Assembly: GCA_023376005.1 (NCBI GenBank)
Contig: CM042143.1
Span: 87,712,683 to 87,776,682, forward strand
DNA length: 64,000 bases
Direction: 5' to 3'
DNA from: Doryteuthis pealeii
Taxonomy: Eukaryota; Mollusca; Cephalopoda; Myopsida; Loliginidae
Positions 29,850 through 41,235 of this stretch are shown here, one piece after another; the first letter of the stretch is position 1; every line of letters starts with the position of its first letter. Position numbers and translations under genes: made by a program. The notes beneath the pieces were generated by a model. That model did not search any database. It had not been told where the DNA came from and saw only the letters and a list, made by a program, of their open reading frames with translations.

Positions 29850-30460
29850 GGCTGTCCCTGAAGATTTCGCTGCTTTCTTCTGGACCTCTTAGCTTTATGG
29901 TGTTGCGTCAGGGTGACTGGGAGTAATAGCAATAAAGAGATGACTCTACACTCCCCATTTTAATCTCATTTTACCATAGCGCAAACAAGTAGTTTATAAT
30001 ATAGGATTACAACTATGTTATCTAACTTTAGCGAGGGCAACCAATAGAGGAGAAGGAGAAATTTCACTTTAGAATAGAACAAACAAGTAGTTTATAGTAT
30101 TAGATTGTAACTATCTTCTTAAGCTTTGGTATGGGCAACCAGTAGAGGAGAAAGATACATCTGAATTCAAAACTAGTTGATTTCTAATGCATAATATAAC
30201 CCTGGACGGGTTTATATGCCATTAAAATAAATCAATCAACTAAACTACGTGTAACTGTTGACTTCAGTTTACCAATAATTTTGTTTCTCACAAAGTGTTA
30301 TCTGATGTGATGGGCAATAGGGTAGGTTGATTTTGAAACTGTAACGTCTCCCATGTGACGAAAGTTGCAAATTAACATAAAAAACTATCCTACAAAATAT
30401 TTTTATTCAAAAAGGAAATAGATTTTGTTCTTTTAAAATGTTATCCCTGTTACAGCTTTA

Positions 30461-30752
30461 GGTAATACTTAACCTTTTCCTCGTAAATTCCTACCATAAA
30501 ATAAACTGAACCCTCATTTTATGTCCGAGTTTTTGCAATAAATGTTTTATTTTTCTTGCACCCGTTATTTTATAATACTAAATATATTTTCTTTATTTGT
30601 TAAAGAATAAAGAAAATATATTTAGTATTGTAAAATAACGGGTGCAAGAAAAATAAAACATTCATTGCAAAAACACGGACATAAAATGAATGTTCAGTTT
30701 ATTTCTAGGAATTTAGTCTAGGAATTTACGAGGAAAAAGTTAAGGATTACCC
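30461..30752. mobile_element. 292-bp MITE, GGTAAT ends, 8-bp target duplication
   Basis: Arms meet near 30605 and contain TTTTCCTCGTAAATTCCTA, ATTTTATGTCCG, TTGCACCCGTTATTTTA and TAATACTAAATATATTTTCT with their complements. Ends are GGTAATACTTAACC and, reversed, GGTAATCCTTAAC. Flanks CAGCTTTA (30453-30460) and CAGCTTAA (30753-30760) form an 8-bp duplication with one mismatch. No coding. Ends and target length match the elements at 17655 and 42823. Confidence 0.85.
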
Positions 30753-31234
30753 AGCTTAATTAATAAGGTAAAAAAGCAGCATATCGGAAGTGTCGGTGAT
30801 AACGGGGGGGGGTGTATTTTCAATTTCAATTCTAGTTATAATATCTTATTCATTTCATCTTAGTAAAATAAATTTCTGTTTTGAATATTGAAATTGCGAA
30901 ATTTCCTGAACAATTTCTGGGCCAAATATTGCGAAAACGTTTAGTGCATTTTAACTGGAAATTTTGGATAGAATTTCCTCAAACAATAGTGCAAGTAAGA
31001 AATTTAGTTTTTGGTATCAGTATTCATTATACCTACATACAACTTTAATAGTTTGTGAGAATTTGATATTAAAAAAAAAAGTGAAAAATCAACCTACCCT
31101 AGTGTACAATGGCCGAACAATTCGATTTGATATAATTGCTGAACAGTCGTTGTTAAAAAGCGACAGCAATAGAGCTGTCCAATCTGCATGGCAACATTTT
31201 GGACCCAGAAAAAAAGGAAAGGAATTTTTAAAAA
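30753..31234. other. Unannotated; 96-codon frame of unknown nature
   Basis: A frame 30964-31254 ends with a plausible protein-like stretch (IAEQSLLKSDSNRAVQSAWQ then HFGPRKK), but its first half is AT-biased filler. In the third copy the frame is interrupted. An 8-G run lies at 30805-30812. Confidence 0.25.
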
Positions 31235-31378
31235 ATGGCCGCTATGAAGATTGATTTGTTCGGTGTCTTGTGTGACCAATGCGAGGAATTCAAAAAACAA
31301 ATATGGGAATTGCTTTCGCTTCAATGTAAGGCTTCTTTCCGTGTCACTGTGAGATGTCAATGGGATATTTTTTTCTGA
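31235..31378 (+). CDS. Hypothetical 47-residue ORF, kept in two copies
   Basis: ATG in good context (AAAAATGGCCGCT), stop at 31376-31378. It encodes MAAMKIDLFGVLCDQCEEFK, then KQIWELLSLQ and CKASFRVTVRCQWDIFF, with five cysteines. The third copy (62856-62999) has the identical frame; in A' it is frameshifted. No family recognised. It may be the 5' exon or remnant of a mobile-element or host gene, or chance. Length and the surrounding AT-rich repeat argue for caution. Confidence 0.2.
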   Translation: MAAMKIDLFGVLCDQCEEFKKQIWELLSLQCKASFRVTVRCQWDIFF

Positions 31379-31424
31379 AAGGCCATTGTGCTCTTCGGGC
31401 TAATTGTTAGCTACAACGGCTGGG

Positions 31425-31450
31425 AGAAAGAGAGAAAGAGAGAGAAAGAG

Positions 31451-31517
<67 letters not shown>

Positions 31518-31542
31518 AGAGAGAGAAAGAGAGAAAAGAGAG

Positions 31543-31595
<53 letters not shown>

Positions 31596-31655
31596 TAGAG
31601 AGAGAGAAAGAGAGAAAAGAGAGAAAGAGAGAATGAAAGGGAGAGAGATAAGGAA

Positions 31656-31696
<41 letters not shown>

Positions 31697-31789
31697 AATA
31701 AAGAAAGATATATATAGAGAGAGAGAGAGAAAGAAAGAGAGAGAGAGAGAGAGAGAAATAAAGAAAGATATATATATATAGAGAGAGAG

Positions 31790-31826
<37 letters not shown>

Positions 31827-31843
31827 AAGAAAGATATATATAT

Positions 31844-31877
<34 letters not shown>

Positions 31878-31907
31878 GGAGAGAAAGATAGAGAGAAAGA
31901 AACAAAG

Positions 31908-31946
<39 letters not shown>

Positions 31947-31955
31947 AGGATTGAA
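31425..31955. repeat. Long (GA)n tract with TATA/AAAGAAAGA interruptions
   Basis: About 530 bp of GA with (AT)n islands at 31659-31681 and repeated GAAATAAAGAAAGATATATA words. The matching tracts at 56190-56545 and 63043-63390 are only about 350 bp. A 218-codon minus frame (L/S/F only) across it is an artefact. Confidence 0.95.
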
Positions 31956-32299
31956 AATATTTAGTTTTTATGGCCTCATTGATCGAATATAGAAACTTTT
32001 TTTTATTATTAGAGAAACCCGTTTTCTTATAATTCCGTTTCAACAAAAGCCCTGGGAAGAAAAACAAAAAACAAATAAAGAGAAATGAAACGAAAATAAA
32101 TTAAAATAAATAAATAAACAACAACCTAATTGATATCAAAATCCCTGAATCCAGCGAAATAATCTGATGCCAAAAGGTTTGACATCTTTTTACTTGGTGA
32201 TGCTTTTCATACATTGGTGAGGACAAATACAAGACTGGGCCAAAAGTTTTGTAATATTCTTGGTGAATATGCCAGTTTGCCGCGCGTATATGAAGTGAC
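31956..32299. other. No feature recognised
   Basis: AT-rich sequence including a TAAATAAATAAA run (32103-32118); then unique-looking DNA before the SINE B copies. Confidence 0.4.
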
Positions 32300-32760
32300 C
32301 ACGTGGAAGCGCATAGTGTAATGGTTACAGTCGTAGAAAATGGACTCATCGACCCGAGTTCAAATCCCGGACAAGGCTGTCTGCATTTCACATAGAACTA
32401 ATACCCATGGGAAAGGTATGCATCCAACAACCCTCTATTTTTTTGTATTTTCGGACTGTTGTCCTCATCTTTATTGTTACATACAGAACTGTTGGAGGGC
32501 TTAGTGTTGGACTCATCGACCCGATTTCAAATCCTGGACAAGGCTGTTTGCATTTCACATAGTGCTAATACCCGTGGGAAAGGTATGCATCCAACAACTA
32601 TCCCTCCTATGGGTAAATAGTAAGTCAGACTGGCTCCTTTAACCTTGGCTAGGTAACCAGTCTAGGAGAAGGAAAACTCTGAATTCATAATTGTCAAACT
32701 CCGCTAAGGAAGTTGACCTTGTGTCACATCCTACTCGTATGGAGGGGTTGGTAAATATAT
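32300..32760 (+). mobile_element. SINE B with a 171-bp internal duplication
   Basis: GCGCATAGTGTAATGGTTAC (A box) and CGAGTTCAAATCCCGGAC (B box) start a SINE B. About 171 bp later (32341 against 32512) GGACTCATCGACCCG and the following body repeat. Between them is a fragment of the 12-kb foldback family (CGGACTGTTGTCCTCATC). The 3' end is GGAGGGGTTGGTAAATATAT. The copies at 55500-55815 and 63738-64000 lack the duplication. Confidence 0.8.
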
Positions 32761-33111
32761 ATATATGTAGTGACCGAAGCAGTTCAAGTCATGAAAGGAA
32801 TCCGTTAGTATCGTGGTAGATGATGCGCTGACATGTTGTGCATTGCGTCACTTTGTGTGAGATTTAAAAGCCACAAATATAAACGTGCAACGTAGTCTAA
32901 TTCGGGAACAGGCTCTCCGCGTTAGAAGTGGGCCATAACACCGCGGAAGCAATCAAACACTTTTGTTATGCGAAAAAGGTGAAGACCGAGTTGATCACAT
33001 TACAGTAACCAGATGTGTTATATACTGGACTCGTCAAGGAACACGGAACACTTGTATCTATAAAAATATAAGATTATATCTTTATTTCCTTGGTTGTGTG
33101 CAGACTGAGAG

Positions 33112-33507
33112 TTGTTAGCAGGGTTTACACATACATGGAGCCTTCGGAAGTTCTCTGCAAGCGATCTCGAACCTGATCTCGATCTGCTTAGATTGATTTT
33201 CACGTGCTTTTTATTATTATTGTCCAACTCACGGGGTCACGCCTCTTTGATCGTGACACATATGCAGTTTTTCTGTAGACACAACTCCTCGCCCACGCAG
33301 ACTGTTTTCATTGGTTATGGGCTACGCCTACAGGTTTTCTGTGCCTACACAGTGTCAGATGTACACCTGCATCTCCAGGTGCCAAAGGTCAGTTTAATGC
33401 CATATCCTGTTTTTGTTTCCAGGCCCACGCTTAACACCCACGCACTTGCTGCGTGCAGCCCGAGCTCCAGGTGCAAATGGATTGACCAGGCAATATATTA
33501 CAGATGA
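33112..33507 (+). other. 131-codon open frame, nature unknown
   Basis: A relatively GC-rich stretch open for 131 codons without obvious low complexity. I recognise no domain. The region is full of CTGCAC/GTGCAG-like words (CACCTGCATCTCCAGGTGCC), so it may be the body of another repeat. In A' (54796-55104) the frame is broken by indels. Unlikely to be a host gene as it stands. Confidence 0.2.
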
Positions 33508-33616
33508 TCCAAGAGATTTCACCTGAGATGCAAGAACATCGACTATCAATCACGGCCAGGTAGGCCTAATAGAGGTTGAAAATTTGAAAATACTTATTGT
33601 CATTTGACCCCTTCAA

Positions 33617-33900
33617 AGGGAACGCGCTTAGCGTAACGGTTATCGTCGTATGAAGTGGAATTAGCGATCCGAGTTCAAATCCTGGATGAAGATATATGCG
33701 TTTCACTTCGCATTTATGCACTTGGGAAAAGCACGAATACATCTGTTCTCCCACCTCCAACTATAGGTAAGTGGCAGGGCAGACTGAATTCTCTAGTGAG
33801 AGAACTAGTCGAGGAGAACGAAAACTCTGAATTCGAACCAGTTGTGCTTCGCTTAAAGATTGGTCTTGTGTCGCGCCATGCCCGTTGAGGAGTGGTTGTT
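33617..33900 (+). mobile_element. SINE B, diverged copy
   Basis: GCTTAGCGTAACGGTTATCG (A box), CGAGTTCAAATCCTGGATG (B box), ACTATAGGTAAGTGGCAGGG, ACTAGTCGAGGAGAACG, GATTGGTCTTGTGTCGC. Mirror in A' at 54340-54615. Confidence 0.8.
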
Positions 33901-34229
33901 CTACACTCTTGTTCTACCTAGGATTTCAAGGGCTACAACTGGATTCTCTGCTATAAGGAGTACACTCTTATTATTCCTGGGATTTCAAGGAATACAACAG
34001 ACTTTCTACTACTGAGACTACACCCTTTTCTACCATTGGATTTACCAATCAGAGAACTATATCGGTTACGCCATGTGTCCATGTGTTCGAGGATGAGTTT
34101 CCTGATTTCGAGGGACATAATGTTGATGAAACTGTGATTTTATTTCAAAATCTTTAAGGTATCTCCTTTACCAGCCTCTTTCTCTCACCAACATTAGCAC
34201 AACTGATAATCGTAATAAAAAGTTCATGA

Positions 34230-35070
34230 TAGCTCAAAATCCAACAAAAGGTGCTCAACAGTTCAAAATCAAATAAAATGTGCAAGACAGTTAAAAAATT
34301 CAACACAAAATGCAGGGCAGTTCAAAATTTAATTAAGATAACTTGAGAATTAAAAATTCAACAAAAAAGGCAGGGCAGTTCAAAATTTAATTAAGATAAC
34401 TTGAGAATTAAAAATTCAACAAAAAAAAAAGAAAAAAAAGGACGACATATCAAAATCCAACAAAAAGCGCTCGGCAGTTCAAAATCCAATGAAAAGTGCA
34501 TCAGCTCAAAATTTAACAAAAGTACAAGACAGTTCAAAATCATTTAAAAAGTACAAGACAGTTCAAAATCATTTAAAAATTACAAGACAGTTCAAAGTCG
34601 TTTAAAAAGTACAAGACAGTTCAAAATCGTTTAAAAAATTACAAGACAGTTCAAAATCGTTTTAAAAAAGTACAAGACAGTTCAAAATCGTTTAAAAAAG
34701 TACAAGACAGTTCAAAATCGTTTAAAAAAGTACAGACAGTTCAAAACGTTTAAAAAGTACAAGACAGTTCAAAATCGTTTTAAAAAAGTACAAGACAGTC
34801 AAAATCGTTTAAAAAAGTACAAGACAGTTCAAAATCGTTTAAAAAGTGCACGACATATCAAGATCTAACAAAACGCGCCCGACAGTTCAAAATCCAAAAT
34901 AAGTGCCGGGCTGTTCAAAATACCCACCACCAAAAATGTACGAAAGCTCAAAATCCAATAAAAATTGCACTACAGTTAAAAATCCAAGAAAACGTAGGGT
35001 CAGTTTATAATTCAACAAAAAGTGCATGATAGTCTATTATCCAATAGACTGCATGACAGTTCAATAATTC
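34230..35070 (+). repeat. 31-bp minisatellite
   Basis: Units of the form AGTACAAGACAGTTCAAAAT then CGTTTAAAAA, 29-32 bp each, more than 25 copies. Those between 34,510 and 34,850 are nearly identical; the edges are diverged (GTGCAGGGCAGTTCAAAATT types). There are no unique spacers and no palindromic repeat, so it is not a CRISPR-like array. The A' mirror (53000-53990) is badly scrambled by indels. Confidence 0.9.
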
Positions 35071-35571
35071 AAACAAGTATCATGAAATGTGTTGATCATT
35101 AGTGTTGCATTTGAAGAATCCCCCAACTATGTAATTAATGAGGTTCGTCTTTCAATGAGTCGACAGTAATCCCTTGTGTGTGGCCTGCAGCCGAGTTCTC
35201 TAAACCTCCGAGGCATTCCCTAGTTCAATTTTCGCTGGTGTAATTATCCTTAATAACATGCGTGATTTTCATTTCATGAAAGGAATTTACATAGTCTGCG
35301 AATCCAGACAGAAAAGAAAAAGAAAAAGAAAAAAAAAACATTTGAAGAATTTATGGAAATAAATTAAGTTAGGGTTGGAAAGTGAAAATACGTGTGGATG
35401 GCAGCCAAAATCAAAGCATCCCCACCCCCTACACACACACAGTGGGTAGGATGGGGGATGTTTCTGTCTGATTAATTCCGTATCAGAATTATTTACTACT
35501 CTAGAAATATTTGTGTATACAGATGATATACAGAGATGACAGATAATTACATACCTTAACTGAAGTTCATG

Positions 35572-35605
<34 letters not shown>

Positions 35606-36060
35606 ATGTATGTGTGTATGTATAACTCCAGTTATATATATATCAAACCTTTGAGAAAGAGGGGTTGACCCTGGAAATATTAAATAAAAATGATTAAGAA
35701 CACAATATTTATCATTTTGTTTCTGATCTTAATTTTGTAAGCCTCTAAAACAAACAAACAAACAAATATATACATAGGATTGCTTTTGATACGTTTGAAA
35801 ATAATATGAGAGTATTATAAATCAGTGACAGCAAATAATTATTTACTAAACTCAGTTTTGTTAAAATCATTATGCAAATTATTCACAATTATTTATTAGC
35901 TCTTATACAATGTAAATCTTTATTTCTCATATATATATAACACATATTTAAGGATTGATAATATGGGAAATTTGCGGCAAATCTTATTCAGCTAGACTTT
36001 AATAGAGACATCGTTGATAAAAAGATGCTAATTAGATAATGACTATTTCATAATAGCACC
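35071..36060. other. No gene; microsatellites
   Basis: (CA)n-(AT)n-(GT) at 35573-35618, AT-rich otherwise. A 101-codon minus frame (35287-35592) begins in the CA repeat and has no motif. Confidence 0.55.
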
Positions 36061-36358
36061 CCACAAGGAAGCAGCTGTACGGCCACTTGCCACCTATCTC
36101 ATAAATCACCTGTGTGAGACGGACAAGGCATGCTGGACTGCTGGAGAAGCTAGGACGAACTCCCAAGCGACGTTCTCCTGTAGAAGCCAACACATGGACA
36201 TGCTAGTGTGTGCCGCCCAGCAAGGACCTACATTGACCAACTATGCAAGGATACTAGATACTGTGCAGAGTACCTCCCGGAGGCAATGAATGATAGAGAT
36301 GGTTGGCGAGAGGTTGTCATGGATATCCGTGCTAATTGCGTGACATGATGATGATGAT
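36061..36358 (+). mobile_element. LINE 3' end: reverse-transcriptase C-terminus and ATG-repeat tail
   Basis: From about 36208 the frame reads CRPARTYIDQLCKDTRY, CAEYLPEAMNDRDGWREVVM, DIRANCVT and stops at 36346-36348. The (G)RPxRTYIDQL...DTG...LPxAMxDRxGWR pattern is the familiar C-terminal end of some non-LTR retrotransposon ORF2 proteins. An ATGATGATG tail follows, as in many LINE 3' ends. Sequence upstream (36061-36207) is related but out of frame. 5'-truncated, dead. Mirror at 51590-51860. Confidence 0.75.
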
Positions 36359-37300
36359 TTCATAATCGTTGAGAATATAACATGAATAACTAAGGAAATT
36401 ATTCGTACATCCATCAATTTTTAATATTTTCATTCATATTTCAGAATTTAATGCCTGTATGATGCCAATATTTTTTATATGTTAATAAGCACAAAGAAAA
36501 AGAAATATAAAACTCAATTTACAGAACAATATGTTAAATGCAACAAAATTGACAGGTGAATTATGGAAAATTGGAAGACAAAATTTAAGTAATTTACTTA
36601 ATTATTTTATCGGCAAAACCTTCTAGACTATATATTTAGAAAAATTATTTGTGATAATTCCAGAAAAAACCACCATGTGGTGCATAGAGCGCCACCATTG
36701 TTATTCTTACTAGCAAATATATGCACCCTCCGGGTGCAAGTATTTCAGTTTTAATATAATAAAATATCATATTAAATTAGAAAGGCTAATGAAACTGAAT
36801 AAGAATGCAGATAAAAAGATTTGGAACAGAGGGGGTATTATTGAAAAATAGAACAACTTTGAAACTAACTCTTCCATCATTTTCCATTACTCTCGTCTTT
36901 CATTGGTAAATTTTCCTAATTTAACTATTTAGTTAAAATAGGAAGTAAAGAATGATATTACAGTTATTTCTTCTTGTTAATGGATTTTTTAAAGATTTAT
37001 CCCCGAGATTTTTGCTCATATTCAATAAGATAAAGCCAAACAATTAGAAATCAATAATACTAAGCATATATTTATTAAAATCAATTTTTTAAGATCAATA
37101 TGCAAATTAGCCTTTCCATTCACACTGTAATCCGCTATTTGTTGTATATATAAATACAATTGCATGTTATTAGCATGTAGATATGGTTAACAGTATTAAT
37201 GATGTAAAACAATTTTATTAATAATTGAGGTTTAAATAAAAAAATAAAATCATGGAGAATATGATGTAAATAACAAAGGGAATTGTGACTTGTATAGTAA
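36359..37300. other. AT-rich; ACTAGCA-type repeat
   Basis: At 36711-36760 ACTAGCAAATATATGCACCC, then TCCGGGTGCAAGTATTTCAG, opens a repeat with a GCACC/GGGTGC hairpin, continuing as AT-rich sequence to about 37300. No coding. Confidence 0.45.
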
Positions 37301-37304
37301 TATA

Positions 37305-37683
37305 GTTTCGGTTACAGACAGACAAACACGCAATCTCCATTATGATAAGATGTTAACAACGTGATGGGGAAGACAAAGGATTTTTGCGTTCACTTGAGAC
37401 AGAGAATTATTCACTCCACAAGTCTGGAAAAGATATTACTGCACCAAAAAACATTCTGGATGAAAATCTACAACAATCAGTGCAGTATCTTGATCTTGGT
37501 CTGCGATTTACTTTCCAGCAAGATAATGATACCAAAAATACGTTTAAATTAGTATCAGTGTGTCTTCAGAAAAAGAACATTACAGTTCTGCTAAAACCTT
37601 CAATGAGTCCTGACTTCAATCCGATTGAAAATCTATGGCTGATAGCTGACAGCAATTTTCCACAGTTTTACCGTTCTTCTTAA
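37305..37683 (+). pseudogene. Tc1/mariner-like transposase, internally deleted
   Basis: ATG at 37364 opens MGKTKDFCVHLRQRI, the start of the N-terminal helix-turn-helix of Tc1-like transposases. After a -1/+1 frame change comes LHKSGKDITAPKN (from about 37414). It then jumps to the C-terminal catalytic part: LDLGLRFTFQQDNDTKNTFK (second aspartate of DDE) and LKPSMSPDFNPIENLW (glutamate). Some 200 central codons, with the first catalytic aspartate, are missing. The left flank CGGTTACAGACAGACAAA matches 8465-8480 in reverse and may be part of the terminal repeat. Inactive. A' copy at 50205-50575. Confidence 0.8.
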
Positions 37684-37924
37684 CTACTCTACACTACTTG
37701 TTATAAATGAAGTAAAACTGAATTCAAATGTTGAATTTTAATGATTTTACGTTGGTTTAAGGTCGCTTGTGCATGTTCGTTTTGTTTTCGCTAATTTTCC
37801 TTCCTTAATTCCAATTACATTTGTGTTTTCTTCGTTATTGTGGTTGTCAAACTGAAAGGGAATTAGAGGGAGGAAAAAAGAAGAGACAAAGACAAAAAAG
37901 TAGTTTTAGGTTTCAGACTTTATT

Positions 37925-38190
37925 CGTGGGTCATAGCTACCTCATAGAGATGAAATATCTTCCTGTCCAGTATATAGTGTCTAATCCCACTTAAGGCCTG
38001 AGTTCGAATGACCGAGGGATTTCTTGGTGAAAGTAACTCGGTCTTTTTTCCTGCACATGCCCAGAGATGTTTTCCTGTCTGTGGGCTCATGGGAGATTGT
38101 TATTTTAAAAAATGTAATTTAAATTTCATTTTAATCCCCTGTTAAACTCCGCTTAAGAAATTGACCTTGTATTACGTTATGCTCTCTAAT
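37925..38190 (+). mobile_element. Possible SINE with SINE B-type 3' end
   Basis: GGTCATAGCTACCTCATAGAG and CTGAGTTCGAATGACC could be A and B boxes. The end GTTAAACTCCGCTTAAGAAA then TTGACCTTGT equals the SINE B tail. The rest of that tail (TGTCACATCCTACTTGGGTG, GAGAAGTTGGGTAAATATG) reappears only at 38706, so 38190-38705 may be an insertion. Confidence 0.4.
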
Positions 38191-38960
38191 TTCGGAATGG
38201 AGAGATGTGTTGATAATAAAATAATTGTTGTATACTTATCTCTGGACAGGCACTACATTGGAGAGGCTCGAATCTTGGTTGCTGGGCTGATCCTCAGGTG
38301 GCTGATAATCCTTGTTTTTTTGGAGTCTGGAAACCAACTTGTGGTGCTGGGAGACATCTTGCCTTGTGCCATTTATAGTTTTTAGTAATAACACAAGGCC
38401 ACTTCTTTTTCTCATGGGATTTTTATTTTTCCCCAAGTCATAACTGCCGAGTGCAAGAACCTATGTCTCACTCTGGCAACGCATCGTACCAGACTCAATC
38501 TACCTCTCACCCCTCCTCTCTCCCACTTCACCACGTGACACCTCTTGACCAATAAAAAAAATAGCATGTGGCATTATGCTAATTCATCCTTAAACTTTTT
38601 CATTCTAATCTAACACGTAATTCTTATTCTCCTTCTAAAACTTTTCCGTGCTAATTTACACGTTACTGTTACACTCTTGGCTCTCCCACCTCTATTTTGT
38701 TACACTTGTGTCACATCCTACTTGGGTGGAGAAGTTGGGTAAATATGTATACGTATATTGAATAAGAATCCAAGTGTATAAATCTATTCGCATTTATGCT
38801 CTCTTCTTTCACTCTGTTATCATTTCAGTAATAGATATCAACCACTAAATGGTCATCAATTAACATTTTTGTCTGACTTTTAGATGACATTCGTTTGCTT
38901 ATCGGGTTGGAATGTAAAGTTATATAAAACTGTTTATACATAGATACAGCGGTACCTTAA
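38191..38960. other. Unannotated, possible insertion in a SINE tail
   Basis: Between the two halves of a SINE B tail. Contains pyrimidine-rich CACCCCTCCTCTCTCCC near 38510. No coding or transposon motif seen. Confidence 0.35.
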
Positions 38961-38979
38961 ATTACGAGTTTAATACGTT

Positions 38980-39595
38980 CCTCTCCAGCCCTGTCGGCTG
39001 CAGCTTTAGAATACACAGATTGCACCTCTGCAGAGGGGTAACACTCACCCAAGCGATAGGGCAACCTGTTGGCCGTGGGTGGCGACCTGTGATGCTTAAG
39101 GATGGAACTGTGGTGGCTGAGCAGTCCATTACTTGCAACACTCCACTTTGGCCCGTGCTTAGGCTAGATGGGCGGTCGGAGAGACTCCCTTCAATCAATC
39201 AGCTGGTCACGTCAAGTCGTAGCACCTATATGATTGTTCCAACCCTATTGCCCTTATGGAAAGCCGCCAACCCTTTTTTATCATATATGTTATAGAAGGC
39301 GATGGCTAAGGGTCTTAGTGTCCTGGGTATAACATTAAAATCCTATGGTTCAAATTCTAGAGCTCTGGGGAATGTGGAGTACCCTTTTATCTCCATTAAT
39401 CCCAGATACATTCTGGCCCGGAGTGTTAGTACCTGTTAGGGTCCCATCTGTGAGATATATAGAAAAAACGAGTTTTAAAAATGTTGAATTACCATCAAGA
39501 ATGAATAAAAATAAAATATATTGGACATAAAATAACCCAATAAGGGTTGACATGCCGTAAAATCCATCCAACCAACGTTTCTCTCGCATATCAAA
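38980..39595 (-). repeat. R1 repeat, longest and best preserved
   Basis: The full family in reverse: CAGCCCTGTCGGCTGCAGC at the 3' end, GGGGTAACACTCACCCAAGC, CTAGATGGGCGGTCGGAGAG, CAATCAATCAGCTGGTCACG, GCACCTATATGATTGTTCC, GTCTTAGTGTCCTGGG, ATCAAGAATGAATAAA, GGGTTGACATGCCGTAAAAT at the 5' end. About 600 bp. Frames of 78-91 codons across it are incidental. Mirror 48295-48910. Confidence 0.85.
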
Positions 39596-39944
39596 TCAAT
39601 TTTCCCCATTGAAATAAATTGATGTCATTAATCCTTTCCAGCTCCGCCCCCATGAAAAAAAAAATTTTGTTACGTTTTTTTTGTAATAAGAAAAGTAACT
39701 TTGTATTTTATAAAGATATGATAAAATAGAATATAATGAATTATGTGCTGTAATATTTTTTAATGTCTATTTTTAAAAATAAATTATATTTTTCTTTTGG
39801 CGTAATAAATTTGTAAACTTAAATGTTTTTAGTGAACTTATCAACATAAGCATATTTGAAGCTCGCATGAAATTTAAATTTTAGCTCTCAACACAAAGCA
39901 AAAAAATCGTCCGAGTGACTGTTCACAACTCGGAAAACTCGTTA
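39596..39944. other. No feature recognised
   Basis: Strongly AT-rich, poly-T and poly-A runs. Confidence 0.4.
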
Positions 39945-40205
39945 AGTTGGATTGATTGCCTGGTTGGTTGGAATTTACGGCATGTCAACCTTTGTTGGGT
40001 TATTTTCTACCGAAGACATTTTATTCATTCTTGATGGGTATTGAAAATTCTTTTAAAACTCAATCTTTTAAAACTCAATTTTTCTATTTAACCCATAGAC
40101 AGCACCCTAACGGGTACTACCACTCCGGGTCAGGGTTGACCTGGGGGTATTAATGATGAAGGGGTACCCTACATTTCCCAGAGCTTCAGAATTGGAACTT
40201 TAAGT
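39945..40205 (+). repeat. R1 repeat, 5' half
   Basis: TGGTTGGTTGGAATTTACGG, CATGTCAACCTTTGTTGGG, TTCATTCTTGATGGGTATTG, AACCCATAGACAGCACCCTA, CCTGGGGGTATTAATG, CCCAGAGCTTCAGAATTGG. Mirror 47690-47925. Confidence 0.85.
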
Positions 40206-40939
40206 TTAACAGTAATACACATAATTAAAATAGTCACCATTGACCTTAGATATCATTCAGATTGCTTGATTTTAACGACATGTCGACAGCTATTTAACAT
40301 TGCTTGTAAATAAATTTGGTGACCAATTTTCTAAATAACCAGATATTCTAACAACACCACTCCCCAATTACCAAATAATGTTATTGCTTCTGAGACCTTT
40401 CAAAAGCAACACAAAAGGCCCGGGCATATGAATAATCAATAGCGATCTCTTTTACGTGACTCCTTGAAAAATCTCATTAGTTCAATGGAATATATTACAT
40501 GTTGTAAAATTACTTACTGTTGTATAAGCAGCAAAGAGATAGGGACGTAGCAATTGATTTAATCATAAAGAAAAAAAATCTGTTTTTTGAAATCTAAAAT
40601 CTAAAAACAAACAAACAACCGAAATGAAAAGAAGGAGAATAATCAAAGTTAATGAGGCGAACTTTTTATTTTGATTATATAGATCATAGTGTTGATTTAA
40701 AGAAAAAATAAAATCAGTATTTCGGTGGCGAAAGCTGCTTGGTAGCGCTAGAAAGTGGCATTCCTGCCTTCGCTACCGAAACTGTGTTATCACTCCTAGT
40801 TGGCAGCTGATGAGAGCAAGATATCGCACGTGCTATCACACGTTGTATGACGAAAATTGTTACATGTTCGTGACGTCATTGATCTTCTACGAGTTAAAAC
40901 CATTTTGGAATGCCTACTCCTATGATTTAGGAGTAGGTT
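40206..40939. other. No feature recognised
   Basis: Unique-looking AT-rich DNA. No repeat family or gene supported. Confidence 0.4.
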
Positions 40940-41235
40940 GGTTGGTGGTATGTTGGGTGTTCGACCTTTACGGCATGTCAACCTTTGTTGGGTTATTTTA
41001 TACCGAAGATGTTTTGCTTTGCTCATTCTTGATGGTATTCAATTTTTTTTCTAACTCAATTTTCTTTAAACAAATTTTGTTAAACTTATTTTTCTATTCA
41101 ACCCAGATGGGACCCTAACAGGTACTACCACTCCGAGTCAGAGAGGACCTGAGAGTAATGGCGATGAATTTCATCCGCATTACTCCCAGGTCCTCTCTGA
41201 CTCCACACTCCCCAAAATCTAGAATTGGAACTTCA
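40940..41235 (+). repeat. R1 repeat with a 69-bp hairpin
   Basis: Standard R1 order to AACAGGTACTACCACTCCG. Then GAGTCAGAGAGGACCTGAGA with GTAATGGCGATGAA and its reverse complement form a hairpin at 41134-41202 (arms about 32 bp, few mismatches), so a stretch of R1 was duplicated in inverted orientation. Mirror 46650-46935. Confidence 0.8.

Noticed and set aside
31411..32067. 218-codon minus frame
   Set aside because: Translation of a CT microsatellite (L/S/F/Y only).
34230..35070. CRISPR-like regular repeat
   Set aside because: Units are contiguous with no unique spacers, units are not palindromic, no cas genes, and the genome is eukaryotic.
36658..36760. Short GCACC/GGGTGC hairpin as a terminator
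   Set aside because: Part of an interspersed repeat start; rho-independent terminators are not expected in this eukaryotic setting.
38962..39295. Frames of 78 and 91 codons on both strands
   Set aside because: Both lie inside the GC-richer part of an R1 repeat and are not conserved in other R1 copies.
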